Positions 44,966 to 54,297 are shown, counted from the stretch's first letter. The stretch: 64,000 nt of DNA from Bordetella trematum (GCF_900078335.1 NZ_FKBR01000022.1:65786-129785); one strand, 5' to 3'. Notes: generated by a model not told the origin, from the letters alone. A program made the numbers and translations.

Positions 44966-45341
44966 ACCCGTTTTGCAAGCGCCGCACCGCCGCGCTGAAT
45001 TGCGGCAAACCGGGCCAGCCGGTAACCCGGCCCAGACGCTTGCCAGCGCGGAAAAACATGAAGGCGGGCACGCCATGCAAGCCGAAACGCTGGCCCAGCG
45101 CGACATCCGCATACACATCGGCCTGAAACCAGCTCAAGTCGAGCGCCAGCAGCGCCTCGCGGTGCAACAGCGCGGTCTGCTTGAATATATTGCAGTTGTA
45201 GCAGTCCTGGCCCCACAGAAAGACGCAGCACAGTTCGGACTCGGGAGCCTGCAGCACGGCAGCCTCGAAGCTCTCGCTTCTTACGGCGCGCATGCCGAAG
45301 ACCTCGAAAACCTGACTGGGGTCAAACCCTGCGGGGCTCAT
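44961..45341 (-). CDS. Thioredoxin-like protein in the grpE-dnaK operon
   Basis: 126 residues with a thioredoxin fold: FLWGQDCYNCNIF carries the redox pair C47-x-x-C50 (CYNC rather than CGPC), and the cis-proline loop is HGVPAFMFFRAGKRLGRVTGW. No signal peptide, so it is cytoplasmic. It starts 8 bases after the grpE stop, so it must be co-expressed with the chaperones. A role in oxidative or heat stress repair is inferred from this position. Confidence 0.88.
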   Translation of the reverse strand: MSPAGFDPSQVFEVFGMRAVRSESFEAAVLQAPESELCCVFLWGQDCYNCNIFKQTALLHREALLALDLSWFQADVYADVALGQRFGLHGVPAFMFFRAGKRLGRVTGWPGLPQFSAAVRRLQNGS

Positions 45342-45349
45342 GACGCCCC

Positions 45350-45892
45350 TCAGCCCTGTCCGGCCGACACGACCACCAGGGCCGGGCGCAGCGTGCGATC
45401 CGCGATGACATAGCCTTTCTGCAGCAGCTGCACCACCGTATTGGCGGGCTGCTCGCTGGGAATGGACGAGATGGCCTGGTGCAGGTGCGGATCGAATTTG
45501 TCACCCGCAGCCGGCGCGACTTCCTTGAGCTGGTTGCGCTCGAAGGCGCCGGTCAGCTGCTTCAAGGTGACCTCCACCCCTTCGCGGAAAGCCTCGACGG
45601 TCTGCTCGCCCTGAGCCAACGCCGCTTCCAGGCTGTCCTTGACCGGGACCAGGCTCTCGGCAAAAGACTCGATGCCGAACTTGCGGGCCTTGGAGACATC
45701 CTCCTGCGAGCGGCGACGCACGTTCTCGGCTTCGGCCATGGCGCGCAGCGCCTGCTCCTGCTGGGCCAGCACCTGGGCCTGGGCGGCCTCCAGTTCGGCG
45801 CGCACGGCGGCCAGCTCGGCCTGAAGTTCGTCAGCGGTCGATGCGATGTCAGGATCCTGAACCGGATCGACAGGCTCTTGAGATGCCGTCAT
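45350..45892 (-). CDS. grpE: Nucleotide exchange factor GrpE
   Basis: Exchange factor for DnaK. 180 residues from the ATG at 45892, fixed by GGAGG 6 bases upstream. A long N-terminal coiled coil (about residues 20-90: [20 protein letters not shown]) is followed by the beta domain containing [20 protein letters not shown] and [22 protein letters not shown] near-perfect sigma-32 promoter precedes it. Confidence 0.97.
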   Translation of the reverse strand: MTASQEPVDPVQDPDIASTADELQAELAAVRAELEAAQAQVLAQQEQALRAMAEAENVRRRSQEDVSKARKFGIESFAESLVPVKDSLEAALAQGEQTVEAFREGVEVTLKQLTGAFERNQLKEVAPAAGDKFDPHLHQAISSIPSEQPANTVVQLLQKGYVIADRTLRPALVVVSAGQG

Positions 45893-45931
45893 GGATATCC
45901 TCCAGAAATAAATGAACAGGGTTTGCGCCCC

Positions 45932-45959
45932 AAATGGGGGCCATGGCCGGACTTTCAAG
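45932..45959 (-). promoter_or_regulatory. Sigma-32 (RpoH) promoter of grpE
   Basis: On the minus strand CTTGAAA (45953-45959), 13 bases, then CCCCATTT (45932-45939): a full match to the RpoH consensus. It lies 40 bases before the grpE start. Confidence 0.9.
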
Positions 45960-46002
45960 AGGAAAATACAGCCCGGCCAGCCCCTTTTTCGGGCGCCTGC
46001 CC

Positions 46003-46239
46003 TTATTTTTTGCCGGGCTGGGCAGGAGCCGGAGGATCGCTGGCGGGAAAGGACTCTTTGAGCGCCTCGTCGATTTCCGGCTCGGGCCGGTCTTCCTCGG
46101 GCGTGATGGAGATCGGATCGCTGGCCGGGAAAGTTTCCATCAGCGCCTCGTCGAGATCACGCTCGACGCTGTCCTCCCGGAGTTCTTCATGGCCAGGGGC
46201 ACCGGAAACACCTACGCGGGGTCGAGTGGGGGATGTCAT
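46003..46239 (-). CDS. Small acidic protein with duplicated FPASDP motif
   Basis: 78 residues from the ATG at 46239, with AGGAG 8 bases upstream. Two near-identical 13-residue blocks, [13 protein letters not shown] and [13 protein letters not shown], lie about 24 residues apart in an otherwise acidic, Pro-rich, probably unstructured chain. The motif recurs in small uncharacterised proteobacterial proteins. It is located between hemH and the grpE heat-shock promoter, on the same strand. Confidence 0.75.
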   Translation of the reverse strand: MTSPTRPRVGVSGAPGHEELREDSVERDLDEALMETFPASDPISITPEEDRPEPEIDEALKESFPASDPPAPAQPGKK

Positions 46240-46294
46240 CTTGCCGTCTCCTTGAAAACTATTCACGGGATAGGCGCAAGGGCCTTGCCCCAGT

Positions 46295-47395
46295 TTACGC
46301 GAGCGCAGTCCGTCCGACGGGCCAGCCTTGCAACTGTTCTTGAACCAGGTCCGTCAGGCCGGCCACCCATTGCTCGCTGTCATTGAGGGCCGGGATGTAG
46401 CGGAAACGCTCGCCGCCGGCCTCGATGAAGGCCTGGCGGCATTCCTGGTCGATCTCTTCCAGGGTTTCCAGGCAATCGGCCACGAAGCCCGGACACACGA
46501 CGTCCACCTGCCGAACGCCGCGGCCGGCCAGCTCCTTGAGCGTGGGTTCGGTGTAGGGTTCCATCCAGCGGGCCGAACCGAAACGGCTCTGGAAGGTCAC
46601 CTCCAGCTCTTCGGGCGCCAGGCCAAGCCGCTCGCGCAGACCGCGTGCGGTCTCCAGACAATCGCGGTAGTAGGGGTCGCCCAGTTCGATGGAGTAACGC
46701 GGCAGGCCGTGAAAGCTCATCACCAGCATCTGCGCACGGCCATGTTCGGCCCAGTAGGCCTGGATGCGTGCGGCCTGGGCGTCGAGATAGCCGGGGTCGG
46801 CATGAAAGCGCTTGACGAAGCGCAGGGCCGGCTGATCGCGCAGGCGCGCAGCGTGGCGCGTCACGGCGTCGACCGCCGTGGCCGTGGTGCTGGCCGCATA
46901 CTGCGGATAGAGCGGCACGGTCAGAATGTGATCGCAGCCCTGGGCGCGCAACTGCGTGATTGCCTCGGCCACGCTGGGATTGCCATAGCGCATGGCCAGG
47001 GCCACCGGCACATCCAGACCGCGCTCGGCCAGCAGGCGCGCCACGCCTTCGGCCTGCTGCCGGCTGTAGACCAGCAGGGGCGAACCGCCCTCCATCCAGA
47101 TGCCGGCATAACGCGGCGCCAGCTTCTTGGGCCGCAGCCGCAGCACCAGCCCATGCAGGATGGGCTTCCAGAGATAGCCCGGGATCTCGATGACACGCGG
47201 GTCCGAGAGGAATTCGCCCAGATACTTGCGGATATCGCGCGGCGTGGGCGCATCGGGCGTGCCCAGGTTGACCAGCAACACGCCGCTGCGCCCCGGGCCC
47301 CGCGGAGCGGGATCCGGGTCAAAGCGATCTTCGGCGCCGGGAGGCTCCATCAGGAACCGTTCAGGCCACAAATACTTGAACAGGCGCAAAAACAC
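46295..47395 (-). CDS. hemH: Ferrochelatase
   Basis: Inserts Fe2+ into protoporphyrin IX, the last step of heme synthesis. 366 residues, starting at a GTG with AGGAGAGGTCT immediately upstream. It has the GVLLVNLGTPDAP opening, the catalytic histidine in LVMSFHGLPRY, and VDVVCPGFVADCLETLEEID with the conserved glutamates. A short N-terminal hydrophobic/basic stretch precedes the core. It lies 49 bases after hrcA on the same strand, so co-transcription is likely. Confidence 0.97.
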   Translation of the reverse strand: MFLRLFKYLWPERFLMEPPGAEDRFDPDPAPRGPGRSGVLLVNLGTPDAPTPRDIRKYLGEFLSDPRVIEIPGYLWKPILHGLVLRLRPKKLAPRYAGIWMEGGSPLLVYSRQQAEGVARLLAERGLDVPVALAMRYGNPSVAEAITQLRAQGCDHILTVPLYPQYAASTTATAVDAVTRHAARLRDQPALRFVKRFHADPGYLDAQAARIQAYWAEHGRAQMLVMSFHGLPRYSIELGDPYYRDCLETARGLRERLGLAPEELEVTFQSRFGSARWMEPYTEPTLKELAGRGVRQVDVVCPGFVADCLETLEEIDQECRQAFIEAGGERFRYIPALNDSEQWVAGLTDLVQEQLQGWPVGRTALA

Positions 47396-47444
47396 AGACC
47401 TCTCCTGTTGCCGCCCCCCAAGGGGCGCGTCATCGATTTTCGGT

Positions 47445-48449
47445 TTACTGATTGTGGCTCAGGGCGTTGGACAGCAGGCGCGCCGTGATGTCGACGATCG
47501 GAATCACCCGCTCATAGGCCATTCGGGTCGGGCCGATCACGCCCAGCGTGCCCACCACCCGGCCATCCACGCCATAAGGCGCAGTCACCACGGTCATTTC
47601 ATCCATGGGCACCAGCTGCGAATCGCCGCCGATGTAGATCTGCACGCCCTGCGCGCGGCTGGAGACATCCAGCAGCTGCAGCAGCTCGGTTTTCTTCTCG
47701 AACAGCGAAAACATCTTGCGCAGGCGATCCATGTCGGAAGTGATGTCGCTGACGTCGAGCAGTTTGCGCTCGCCGGAAATCACCACGTTGTCGCCTTCGT
47801 CGAGCGGTTCGGTGCCGGCTTCGACTGCCGCCTGCATCAGGCGCGAGATATCCTCGCGCAACTGCGTCAGCTCGGTCGACAGGGTGCGCCGCACGGCGTC
47901 GAACGACTTGCCGGAAAAATGCTGGTTGAAGAAATTGGCGGCCTCGTGCAGGTCGGCATCGGAATACTCGCGCTGAACCTGCATGATGCGGTTCTGCACG
48001 TCGCCATCGGGCGTGATCACGATGAGCAGCACCCGCCTTTCGCCAAGCCGCAGGAACTCGATCTGGCGAAAAACCTGAGCCCGTTTGGGCGTGAGCACCA
48101 CACCGGCGAACTGCGTCAGGTTAGACAGCAGCGCCGCTGCAGCGTTGAGGGCGCGGCTGGGTTCGGCCGACGGCAACAGCTCGATGGGGCTGGCCGGTTC
48201 GAACTGATAGGGCCGCACGGCCAGCAACGAGTCCACGAACACGCGGTAGCCGCGCGGCGTCGGCACCCGCCCCGCTGAGGTGTGGGGACTCTGGATCAGC
48301 CCGAGGTCCTCCAGATCGGCCATTACGTTGCGTATGGTCGCCGGAGAGAGATCAAACACCTGGGCAAGCGTACGCGAGCCGACTGGTTGCCCGTCGGCGA
48401 TATGGCGTTCAATCAACGCCTTGAGCAAGGCACGAGCACGGTCATCCAT
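47445..48449 (-). CDS. hrcA: Heat-inducible transcription repressor HrcA
   Basis: Repressor of class I heat-shock genes through the CIRCE operator; activity depends on GroEL. 334 residues: an N-terminal winged helix ([23 protein letters not shown], then [19 protein letters not shown]) and the C-terminal GAF-like HrcA domain with [15 protein letters not shown] near the end. No CIRCE is visible at grpE, dnaK or its own promoter in this window, so its target (often groESL) lies elsewhere. Confidence 0.96.
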   Translation of the reverse strand: MDDRARALLKALIERHIADGQPVGSRTLAQVFDLSPATIRNVMADLEDLGLIQSPHTSAGRVPTPRGYRVFVDSLLAVRPYQFEPASPIELLPSAEPSRALNAAAALLSNLTQFAGVVLTPKRAQVFRQIEFLRLGERRVLLIVITPDGDVQNRIMQVQREYSDADLHEAANFFNQHFSGKSFDAVRRTLSTELTQLREDISRLMQAAVEAGTEPLDEGDNVVISGERKLLDVSDITSDMDRLRKMFSLFEKKTELLQLLDVSSRAQGVQIYIGGDSQLVPMDEMTVVTAPYGVDGRVVGTLGVIGPTRMAYERVIPIVDITARLLSNALSHNQ

Positions 48450-48558
48450 AACGGTATTTTAGGGAAAGTTGGCTGGGGAGGCGATTTTTGTCCTCCAACA
48501 CAATATACGCCCCCATATAATCGCCTGATATGCATCCTGAATCCACTGAAACCCGCCC

Positions 48559-49458
48559 ATGCACTTTCCCGTCGTCGCTCTGATCGGCCGCTACCAGGAC
48601 ACTGGCCTGGATGCGCCGCTGCGCGCCCTGGCCGACATGCTGACGCGCGCAGGCCGGCGCGTGCTCCTTGACACCGACACGGCGCGCAACACCGGCCTGC
48701 ACGACTATGCCGTTGCCACGCTGCAGGAAATCGGAGAGTCCGCCTCGCTGGCGGTGATCCTGGGCGGCGATGGCACGGTGCTGGGCGCGGCGCGCCATCT
48801 GGCGCCCTATGGGGTGCCCCTGATCGGCATCAACCACGGCCGGCTGGGTTTCATCACCGACATCCCGCTGCAGGATACCCAGGCCGCGCTGACCCGCGTG
48901 CTCGACGGCAACTACCAGATCGAGGAGCGCTCGCTGCTGCAAGGCAGCGTCTGGCGCGGCGATGCGGAGATGTTCTCGGCCTGTGCCCTGAACGACGTGG
49001 TGCTCAACCGCGCCGGACGCGGCGGCATGATCGAGATGCGGGTCGAGCTTGATGGCGTGCACATGTACACCCAGCGCGCCGACGGCCTGATCATCGCCAC
49101 CCCCACGGGCTCGACCGCCTACGCCCTGTCGGCGGCCGGCCCCTTGCTGCACCCGGGCCTGAACGCCATGGTGCTGGTGCCGGTGGCGCCGCAAAGCCTC
49201 TCCAACCGCCCTATCGTCATCCCGGACACGGGAGTGCTCAGCATGACCCTCACGGCCAGCGGGCGCGTCGAGACGGGGGCTTCGGTGCACTTCGACATGC
49301 AGACCTGGTCAGACCTGCAGCCAGGCGACCGGATCACCGTGCAGCGCTCTCCGCACACGGCCCGCCTGGTTCATCCCCAGGGCTACAGCTTTTTCTCCAC
49401 CCTGCGCCGCAAACTGCACTGGAACCTGATGCCGCAGGCCACCGATAACGTTGACTGA
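48559..49458 (+). CDS. nadK: NAD kinase
   Basis: Phosphorylates NAD to NADP with ATP or polyphosphate. 299 residues: the GGDGT motif at residues 69-73, the NHGRLGFITD block, and the NE/D-like TPTGSTAYALSAAGPLLHP region with the NAD-binding loop. It diverges from hrcA and is followed by recN 20 bases after its stop, an order conserved in betaproteobacteria. TATAAT at 48516-48521 may be its -10. Confidence 0.97.
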   Translation: MHFPVVALIGRYQDTGLDAPLRALADMLTRAGRRVLLDTDTARNTGLHDYAVATLQEIGESASLAVILGGDGTVLGAARHLAPYGVPLIGINHGRLGFITDIPLQDTQAALTRVLDGNYQIEERSLLQGSVWRGDAEMFSACALNDVVLNRAGRGGMIEMRVELDGVHMYTQRADGLIIATPTGSTAYALSAAGPLLHPGLNAMVLVPVAPQSLSNRPIVIPDTGVLSMTLTASGRVETGASVHFDMQTWSDLQPGDRITVQRSPHTARLVHPQGYSFFSTLRRKLHWNLMPQATDNVD

Positions 49459-49478
49459 CCCTAACGGCAGCGCCCGCC

Positions 49479-51134
49479 ATGTTGCGAACCCTGCATATCC
49501 GTGATTTCGTCATCGTCGAACAGACTGAAATCCATTTCGGCGCCGGTTTCACCGTCTTCACCGGTGAAACCGGCGCGGGCAAGTCCATCCTGATCGACGC
49601 GCTGGCGCTCACCCTGGGTGAGCGCGGCGACGCCGGCATGCTGCGCGAAGGCGCCACGCGGGCCGACATCACCGCGATCTTCGACACCCCGCCCCATCTG
49701 CAAGCCTGGCTCGCCGAGCGCGAACTCGAACCCTGCGAAGAGCTGTCGCTGCGCCGCGTCATCGACGCCCAGGGCCGCAGCCGTGCCTTCATCAACGGCC
49801 TGCCGGCCACCGTCACGCAGTTGCGCGAGCTGGGCGAGTCGCTGGTCGACATCCACGGCCAGCATGCCCACCAGAGCCTGATGCGACCCGATGCGCAGCG
49901 CGACCTGCTCGACGCCCACGGCGGCCACCAGGCATTGCGCCAGAACGTGGCGCAGGCCTGGAAGGCCTGGCGTACCCTGGCCCGCCAGCTCGAAACCTCA
50001 GAACAGGACGCAGAAAGCCTGGCCGCCGAGCGCGAACGCCTGCAATGGCAGGTCGACGAACTGCAGCGCCTGAATCTCGCGCCAGGCGAGTGGGAAACCC
50101 TGCAGGCCGACCACAGCCGGCTCTCGCACGCCCAGTCCCTGCTCGATGACGCCAGCCAGATTCTCGACGCCCTGGACGGCGAACACGACTCCGCGCTCTC
50201 ACGGCTGAATGCCGCCGGGCACCGCCTGCAGCAAATGCAGCGCCACGATGGCAGCGGGCTCAAGACCATCGCCGAAGAACTGGAGTCGGCCCGCATCGCC
50301 ATGAGCGAGGCGGTCTCCGACCTGAACAACTACCTGAGCCGCATCGAGCTCGAACCCGAGCGCCTGAATGCCGCAGAAGCGCGCCTGAGCGCGGTTTTCG
50401 AGACAGCGCGCAAGTTCCGTTGCGATGCCGAGCAACTGCCCGAACTGCAACACTCTCTGACCGAACAGCTGGCCCAGCTGCAGGCTGCCGGCGACATCGA
50501 AGCGTTGCGCGAGCAAACCCGCCAGGCCCAGGAACGCTACGACGCGGCCGCCCGGGCCCTGAGCCAGGCCCGCCGCAAGATCGCCCGCGACCTGAGCGAG
50601 CAGGTCACCCGGGCCATGCAGACCCTGTCCATGAGCGGCGGGCGCTTCGAGGCGGCCGTCAATGAAGGCGCCGCCAGCGCCCAGGGCAGCGACAACGTCG
50701 AGTTCCTGGTGGCCGGGCATGCCGGATCGACCGCGCGCGCCTTGGGCAAGGTGGCCTCGGGCGGCGAGCTGTCGCGCATTTCTCTGGCCCTGTCGGTGAT
50801 TGCCAGCCGCGCTGCGCGCGTGCCCACCCTGATCTTCGACGAAGTCGACAGCGGCGTGGGCGGGGCCGTGGCCGAGGTGGTCGGCAAGCTGCTGCGCGAG
50901 CTCGGCGCCCGCCATCAGGTGTTGTGCGTGACCCACCTGCCCCAGGTGGCCGCCTGCGGCAATCACCAGTTCCGCGTCAGCAAGCACGAAAGCGGCGGCG
51001 TGACCCGCTCGCATATCACCCCGCTCGACGAATCCGAACGCATCGAGGAAGTCGCCCGCATGCTGGGCGGCATCACCATCACCTCGACCACGCGCGACCA
51101 TGCGCGCGAAATGCTGCAAGGGCTGGACGCATAA
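49479..51134 (+). CDS. recN: DNA repair protein RecN
   Basis: SMC-like ATPase acting early in double-strand-break repair. 551 residues: Walker A GETGAGKS at 29-36, long coiled-coil arms (about 155-215 and 265-365) around a short hinge, signature ASGGELSRI and Walker B PTLIFDEVDSGVGG. Probably co-transcribed with nadK. No LexA box is obvious in the 20-base gap, so SOS control would have to act through the nadK promoter. Confidence 0.97.
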   Translation: MLRTLHIRDFVIVEQTEIHFGAGFTVFTGETGAGKSILIDALALTLGERGDAGMLREGATRADITAIFDTPPHLQAWLAERELEPCEELSLRRVIDAQGRSRAFINGLPATVTQLRELGESLVDIHGQHAHQSLMRPDAQRDLLDAHGGHQALRQNVAQAWKAWRTLARQLETSEQDAESLAAERERLQWQVDELQRLNLAPGEWETLQADHSRLSHAQSLLDDASQILDALDGEHDSALSRLNAAGHRLQQMQRHDGSGLKTIAEELESARIAMSEAVSDLNNYLSRIELEPERLNAAEARLSAVFETARKFRCDAEQLPELQHSLTEQLAQLQAAGDIEALREQTRQAQERYDAAARALSQARRKIARDLSEQVTRAMQTLSMSGGRFEAAVNEGAASAQGSDNVEFLVAGHAGSTARALGKVASGGELSRISLALSVIASRAARVPTLIFDEVDSGVGGAVAEVVGKLLRELGARHQVLCVTHLPQVAACGNHQFRVSKHESGGVTRSHITPLDESERIEEVARMLGGITITSTTRDHAREMLQGLDA

Positions 51135-51162
51135 AAAAACCCCCGGCCGAACCGGCCGGGGG
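51133..51162 (-). terminator. Terminator of fur (convergent with recN)
   Basis: On the minus strand CCCCCGGCCG-GTT-CGGCCGGGGG is followed by seven T residues. It overlaps the recN stop codon; in the plus direction the stem has no T run. Confidence 0.92.
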
Positions 51163-51190
51163 AGTGTCAATGCGTCAGTAACTCAGGGAA

Positions 51191-51610
51191 TCAGCGGCCC
51201 TTCTGGCAATCGCTGCAAATGCCATACAGCACCATGGCGTGGCTTTCGAGGACAAATCCATTGTCCTTGGCGACCTTGTGCTGGCGCTTCTCGATGTCGG
51301 CATCGGAAAACTCCACTACCTTGCCGCAGTTGGTGCAGATGAGGTGATCGTGATGATCCCCGTCATTGAGCTCGAACACGGCCTTGCCGGTGTCAAACTG
51401 GCTGCGGCTCAGGATGCCGGCCTGTTCGAACTGCGTCAGCACACGATACACGGTGGCCAGGCCGATCTCGACGTTCTCGCTGATGAGGGCACGATAGACG
51501 TCCTCAGCGCTGAGATGGCGCTCGTCCGACTTGCGGAAAATATCCAGAATCTTGAGGCGCGGGAACGTCGCCTTCAAGCCCATATTCTTCAATTCGCATT
51601 GGTCGCTCAT
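51191..51610 (-). CDS. fur: Ferric uptake regulator
   Basis: Fe2+-responsive repressor. 139 residues from [20 protein letters not shown], with the winged helix [24 protein letters not shown], the metal/dimer site [15 protein letters not shown] and a second CxxC in [10 protein letters not shown]. The start at 51610 is chosen by family length; upstream codons are not conserved. The intergenic region to bamE contains only loose Fur-box-like sequence. Confidence 0.97.
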   Translation of the reverse strand: MSDQCELKNMGLKATFPRLKILDIFRKSDERHLSAEDVYRALISENVEIGLATVYRVLTQFEQAGILSRSQFDTGKAVFELNDGDHHDHLICTNCGKVVEFSDADIEKRQHKVAKDNGFVLESHAMVLYGICSDCQKGR

Positions 51611-51832
51611 GTAATCGCTCTCCATCCGCGGTGGCAGGGACTGATCCGGCGCTGGGCCCCTGTCGGGTGAACCAATACGGCCCCAATTCCGTATGGCGGC
51701 TCCGCCTGCTCTTGGCGGCACATTTATCGACAGACCAGCGCCCTGATTCCCGCTGCCCTGCGGAACTATCTGTTATGAAACCTTTATGATAACGGTTTTG
51801 TACGTTACCAATAATAGGGGCGCGTAGTGTCC
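51611..51832. other. fur / bamE divergent intergenic region
   Basis: 220 bases. The bamE-proximal half is AT-richer (TTATGATAACGGTTTTGTACGTTACCAATAAT) and probably carries both promoters. I could not fit a Fur box of the GATAATGATAATCATTATC type with confidence. Confidence 0.45.
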
Positions 51833-52372
51833 ATGATCGCACGAATTCCCTTCCAACCCGTGAAAGCGGCCTTGGGAGCCCTGGTACTAGCTTCGGCACT
51901 GGCAGGTTGCTCGTCCGGGAAATGGGGGTTCCCATACCGGGCCGACATGCAGCAAGGCAACTGGATCACGCGCGAGCAGGTTGACCTGCTGCAGCCGGGC
52001 ATGTCCCGCGAACAAGTGCGCTTCGCCCTGGGCAGCCCCACCCTCACCAGCGTGCTGCACGCGGATCGCTGGGACTATCCCTACTACTTCAAGCCCGGTT
52101 ACGGCAAACCCCAGGAGCGCCAGTTCACGGTGTTCTTCGAACATGACCGGCTGGTGCGCTGGGTCGGCGACGAGCAGCCCGAGCTGCAACCCTTCCAGAT
52201 CGAGCAGATGAACGCCAAGCAGGCTGTCGAGCAAAACGCGATGGAAAACCGCGCCATCGAACGTACCGAGCAGATCGACGGCGTCAACTCCCAGCCCCAG
52301 CTCCTGGCGCCGGACGATCCCGTTCTGGACATGACCAACGAACCCGGGTCCTCTCCCGAACCATTGCTGTAA
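51833..52372 (+). CDS. bamE: Outer-membrane assembly lipoprotein BamE (SmpA/OmlA)
   Basis: Lipoprotein of the BAM complex that folds outer-membrane proteins. 179 residues with a lipoprotein signal and lipobox LAGC (cysteine near residue 27). The SmpA/OmlA core contains QGNWITREQVDLLQPGMSREQVRFALGSP and RWDYPYYF. The C-terminal roughly 70 residues form an extra Gln/Glu-rich tail beyond the E. coli length. A GTG two codons upstream (51827) is an alternative start. dapB follows after 12 bases. Confidence 0.94.
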   Translation: MIARIPFQPVKAALGALVLASALAGCSSGKWGFPYRADMQQGNWITREQVDLLQPGMSREQVRFALGSPTLTSVLHADRWDYPYYFKPGYGKPQERQFTVFFEHDRLVRWVGDEQPELQPFQIEQMNAKQAVEQNAMENRAIERTEQIDGVNSQPQLLAPDDPVLDMTNEPGSSPEPLL

Positions 52373-52384
52373 ACAAGGACAAAC

Positions 52385-53176
52385 ATGCGCATTGCAATTG
52401 CTGGAGCCAGCGGCCGCATGGGCCAGATGCTGATCGAAGCGGTGCTTGACACCGAAGGCGTCGAGCTCGCGGTGGCCCTGGACCGCAAGGACTCTCCCTC
52501 CCTCGGCCGCGACGCCGGCGCTCTGCTGGGACGCGAGACGGGCGTGGCCATCACCGACGATCTGGACGCGCTGGCCCAGGCCGATTGCCTGATCGACTTC
52601 ACGCGACCGGAAGGCACGCTGGCGCATCTGCAGGCCTGCGTGCGCCATGGCACCCGCATCGTCATCGGCACGACCGGCTTTGATGACGCCGGGCGGGCCG
52701 CCATCGACGTGGCCGCCCAGAAAATCGCTGTGGTCTTCGCGCCCAACATGAGCGTGGGCGTGAACGCCACCCTCAAGATTCTCGATCTGGCCGCACGCAT
52801 CCTGAACAGCGGCTACGACGTCGAAGTCTTCGAAGCGCATCACCGCAACAAGGTTGACGCCCCCTCGGGCACCGCCCTGGCCATGGGCGAAACGATCGCC
52901 TCCGCCTGGGATGTGGCCCTGCCCGACGTGGCCACCTGGGCACGCCATGGCGAAACCGGCCCGCGGGAATCCGGCACCATCGGCTTTTCCGTGGTGCGCG
53001 GCGGCGACATCGTCGGCGACCACACGGTGTACTTCTGCGGCCCGGGCGAGCGCATCGAGATCACGCACCGCTCCAGCAGCCGCGCCACCTATGCGCAAGG
53101 CGCCGTGCGCGCTGCCCAGTTCCTGGGCGACAAGCGCCATGGGCTGTTCGACATGCAGGCCGTGCTCGGCCTCTGA
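52385..53176 (+). CDS. dapB: 4-hydroxy-tetrahydrodipicolinate reductase
   Basis: NAD(P)H reductase of the lysine/diaminopimelate pathway, needed for peptidoglycan. 263 residues: the nucleotide-binding GASGRMGQ at 7-14, the [10 protein letters not shown] loop, and the catalytic [15 protein letters not shown] with the conserved His-His and Lys. It lies 12 bases after bamE. Confidence 0.97.
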   Translation: MRIAIAGASGRMGQMLIEAVLDTEGVELAVALDRKDSPSLGRDAGALLGRETGVAITDDLDALAQADCLIDFTRPEGTLAHLQACVRHGTRIVIGTTGFDDAGRAAIDVAAQKIAVVFAPNMSVGVNATLKILDLAARILNSGYDVEVFEAHHRNKVDAPSGTALAMGETIASAWDVALPDVATWARHGETGPRESGTIGFSVVRGGDIVGDHTVYFCGPGERIEITHRSSSRATYAQGAVRAAQFLGDKRHGLFDMQAVLGL

Positions 53177-53189
53177 ACCCGCCCAGCAC

Positions 53190-53273
53190 AAAAAAGCCCG
53201 CATTCTTGAGCTGCGCCCCACAGCTTGGACCGGTGTCCAACTTTTGGGGCGCAGTTCATTCTCGCGGGCTTTT
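53190..53273. terminator. Bidirectional dapB/murB terminator, split by a 52-bp insertion
   Basis: The outer arms AAAAAAGCCCGC (ending 53201) and GCGGGCTTTT (53264-53273) would together form a simple two-way terminator with loop ATTCTC. A 52-bp near-palindrome (53207-53258) sits inside the loop, flanked by TTCT on both sides (53203-53206 and 53259-53262). Confidence 0.8.
53207..53258. mobile_element. Putative IS-end-derived palindromic insertion (52 bp)
   Basis: The left arm TGAGCTGCGCCCCACAGC and the reversed right arm TGAACTGCGCCCCAAAAG are alike, with 20 of the first 24 positions matching through TTGGAC. The ends TGA/TCA and the CCCCAAAAGTTGGAC core resemble the terminal repeats of IS3-family elements (IS150/IS51 groups). 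A 4-bp direct repeat TTCT flanks it. It codes for nothing; it looks like two IS ends joined with the interior lost. Confidence 0.6.
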
Positions 53274-53274
53274 A

Positions 53275-54297
53275 TTATTGGCGCACGATCACCGGCTCGG
53301 GCTCCAGCGCCACGCCGAAACGGGCCTCCACCTCGGCCTGGATGGTTTGGGCCAGGCCCAGAATATCGTCTGCCGTGGCACCGCCCCGATTCACCAGGAC
53401 CAGGGCCTGCCGGTCATGCACGGCCGCCGCCCCCAGGGCACGGCCCTTCCAGCCGCATTGGTCGATGAGCCAGCCTGCGGCCAGCTTGTATCGGCCATCA
53501 GGCTGGGCATAGGAAACCAGGTCCGGAAAGCGCGCCAGCAGCTGCGCCCGCACACCCCCGGTGACCAGCGGATTCTTGAAGAAGCTGCCCGCATTGCCGA
53601 TGCGCGCCGGGTCCGGCAACTTGGCGCGACGGATGGCGCACACCGCATCAAAAATGGCTCGGGCATCGGGCTTGCCCTGCTGCAGGGCCGGCCAGCGACG
53701 CAGGTCCGGGTAGTCCAGCACCGGCTGCCAGGGGCGCGGCAGCGCAAAGCGCACCGCCGTGATGATCCAGCGGCCCTCGCGCTTGAAGCGGCTGTCGCGA
53801 TACGCGAAGCGACAATCGGCCGCCGACATTTCCACCGCTTCGCCGCGCGCGACATCCCAGGCGCTCAGGCTGTGGAAACGATCCGCCAACTCAACGCCAT
53901 AGGCGCCGATGTTCTGCACCGGGGCAGCCCCCACCGTGCCGGGGATCAAGGCCAGATTCTCCAGCCCGTCCCAGCCCTGCGCCACGCAGTGCGCCACGAA
54001 ATCATGCCAGCACTCGCCTGCCGCCGCCTCCACGATCCAGGCGTCGGCGCGCGTCTGCACCAGCCGGATTCCCTTGAACGCCACCTGCAGCACCAACCCT
54101 GCGAGCGTGCGCCCCAGCACCAGATTGCTGCCCCCGCCCAGCGCCAGCCAATAGGGATAGCGGCCTGCCAGCGCCGACACGGCGGGCAGCTGGGCCGGAT
54201 CTTCCAGAGCCAGAAAGGCCGACGCTTCGCAGGCCAGGCCAAACGTATTCAGGGTGCGCAGGTCGTGCGCGGCGGGCATGAGGGGAACTGTTGACAT
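53275..54297 (-). CDS. murB: UDP-N-acetylenolpyruvoylglucosamine reductase
   Basis: FAD enzyme making UDP-MurNAc for peptidoglycan. 340 residues, the type I length. It shows [13 protein letters not shown], the FAD-binding [11 protein letters not shown], the [17 protein letters not shown] block, and the serine-containing [10 protein letters not shown] with the catalytic Ser. It converges on dapB, sharing the split terminator. Stand-alone on this strand. Confidence 0.97.
   Translation of the reverse strand: MSTVPLMPAAHDLRTLNTFGLACEASAFLALEDPAQLPAVSALAGRYPYWLALGGGSNLVLGRTLAGLVLQVAFKGIRLVQTRADAWIVEAAAGECWHDFVAHCVAQGWDGLENLALIPGTVGAAPVQNIGAYGVELADRFHSLSAWDVARGEAVEMSAADCRFAYRDSRFKREGRWIITAVRFALPRPWQPVLDYPDLRRWPALQQGKPDARAIFDAVCAIRRAKLPDPARIGNAGSFFKNPLVTGGVRAQLLARFPDLVSYAQPDGRYKLAAGWLIDQCGWKGRALGAAAVHDRQALVLVNRGGATADDILGLAQTIQAEVEARFGVALEPEPVIVRQ

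Noticed and set aside
48450-48558. CIRCE operator at hrcA
   Set aside because: No TTAGCACTC or GAGTGCTAA pair found here or upstream of grpE or dnaK.
51611-51832. Fur box between fur and bamE
   Set aside because: TTTATGATAAC-like stretches match only part of the 19-bp consensus; not enough to call.
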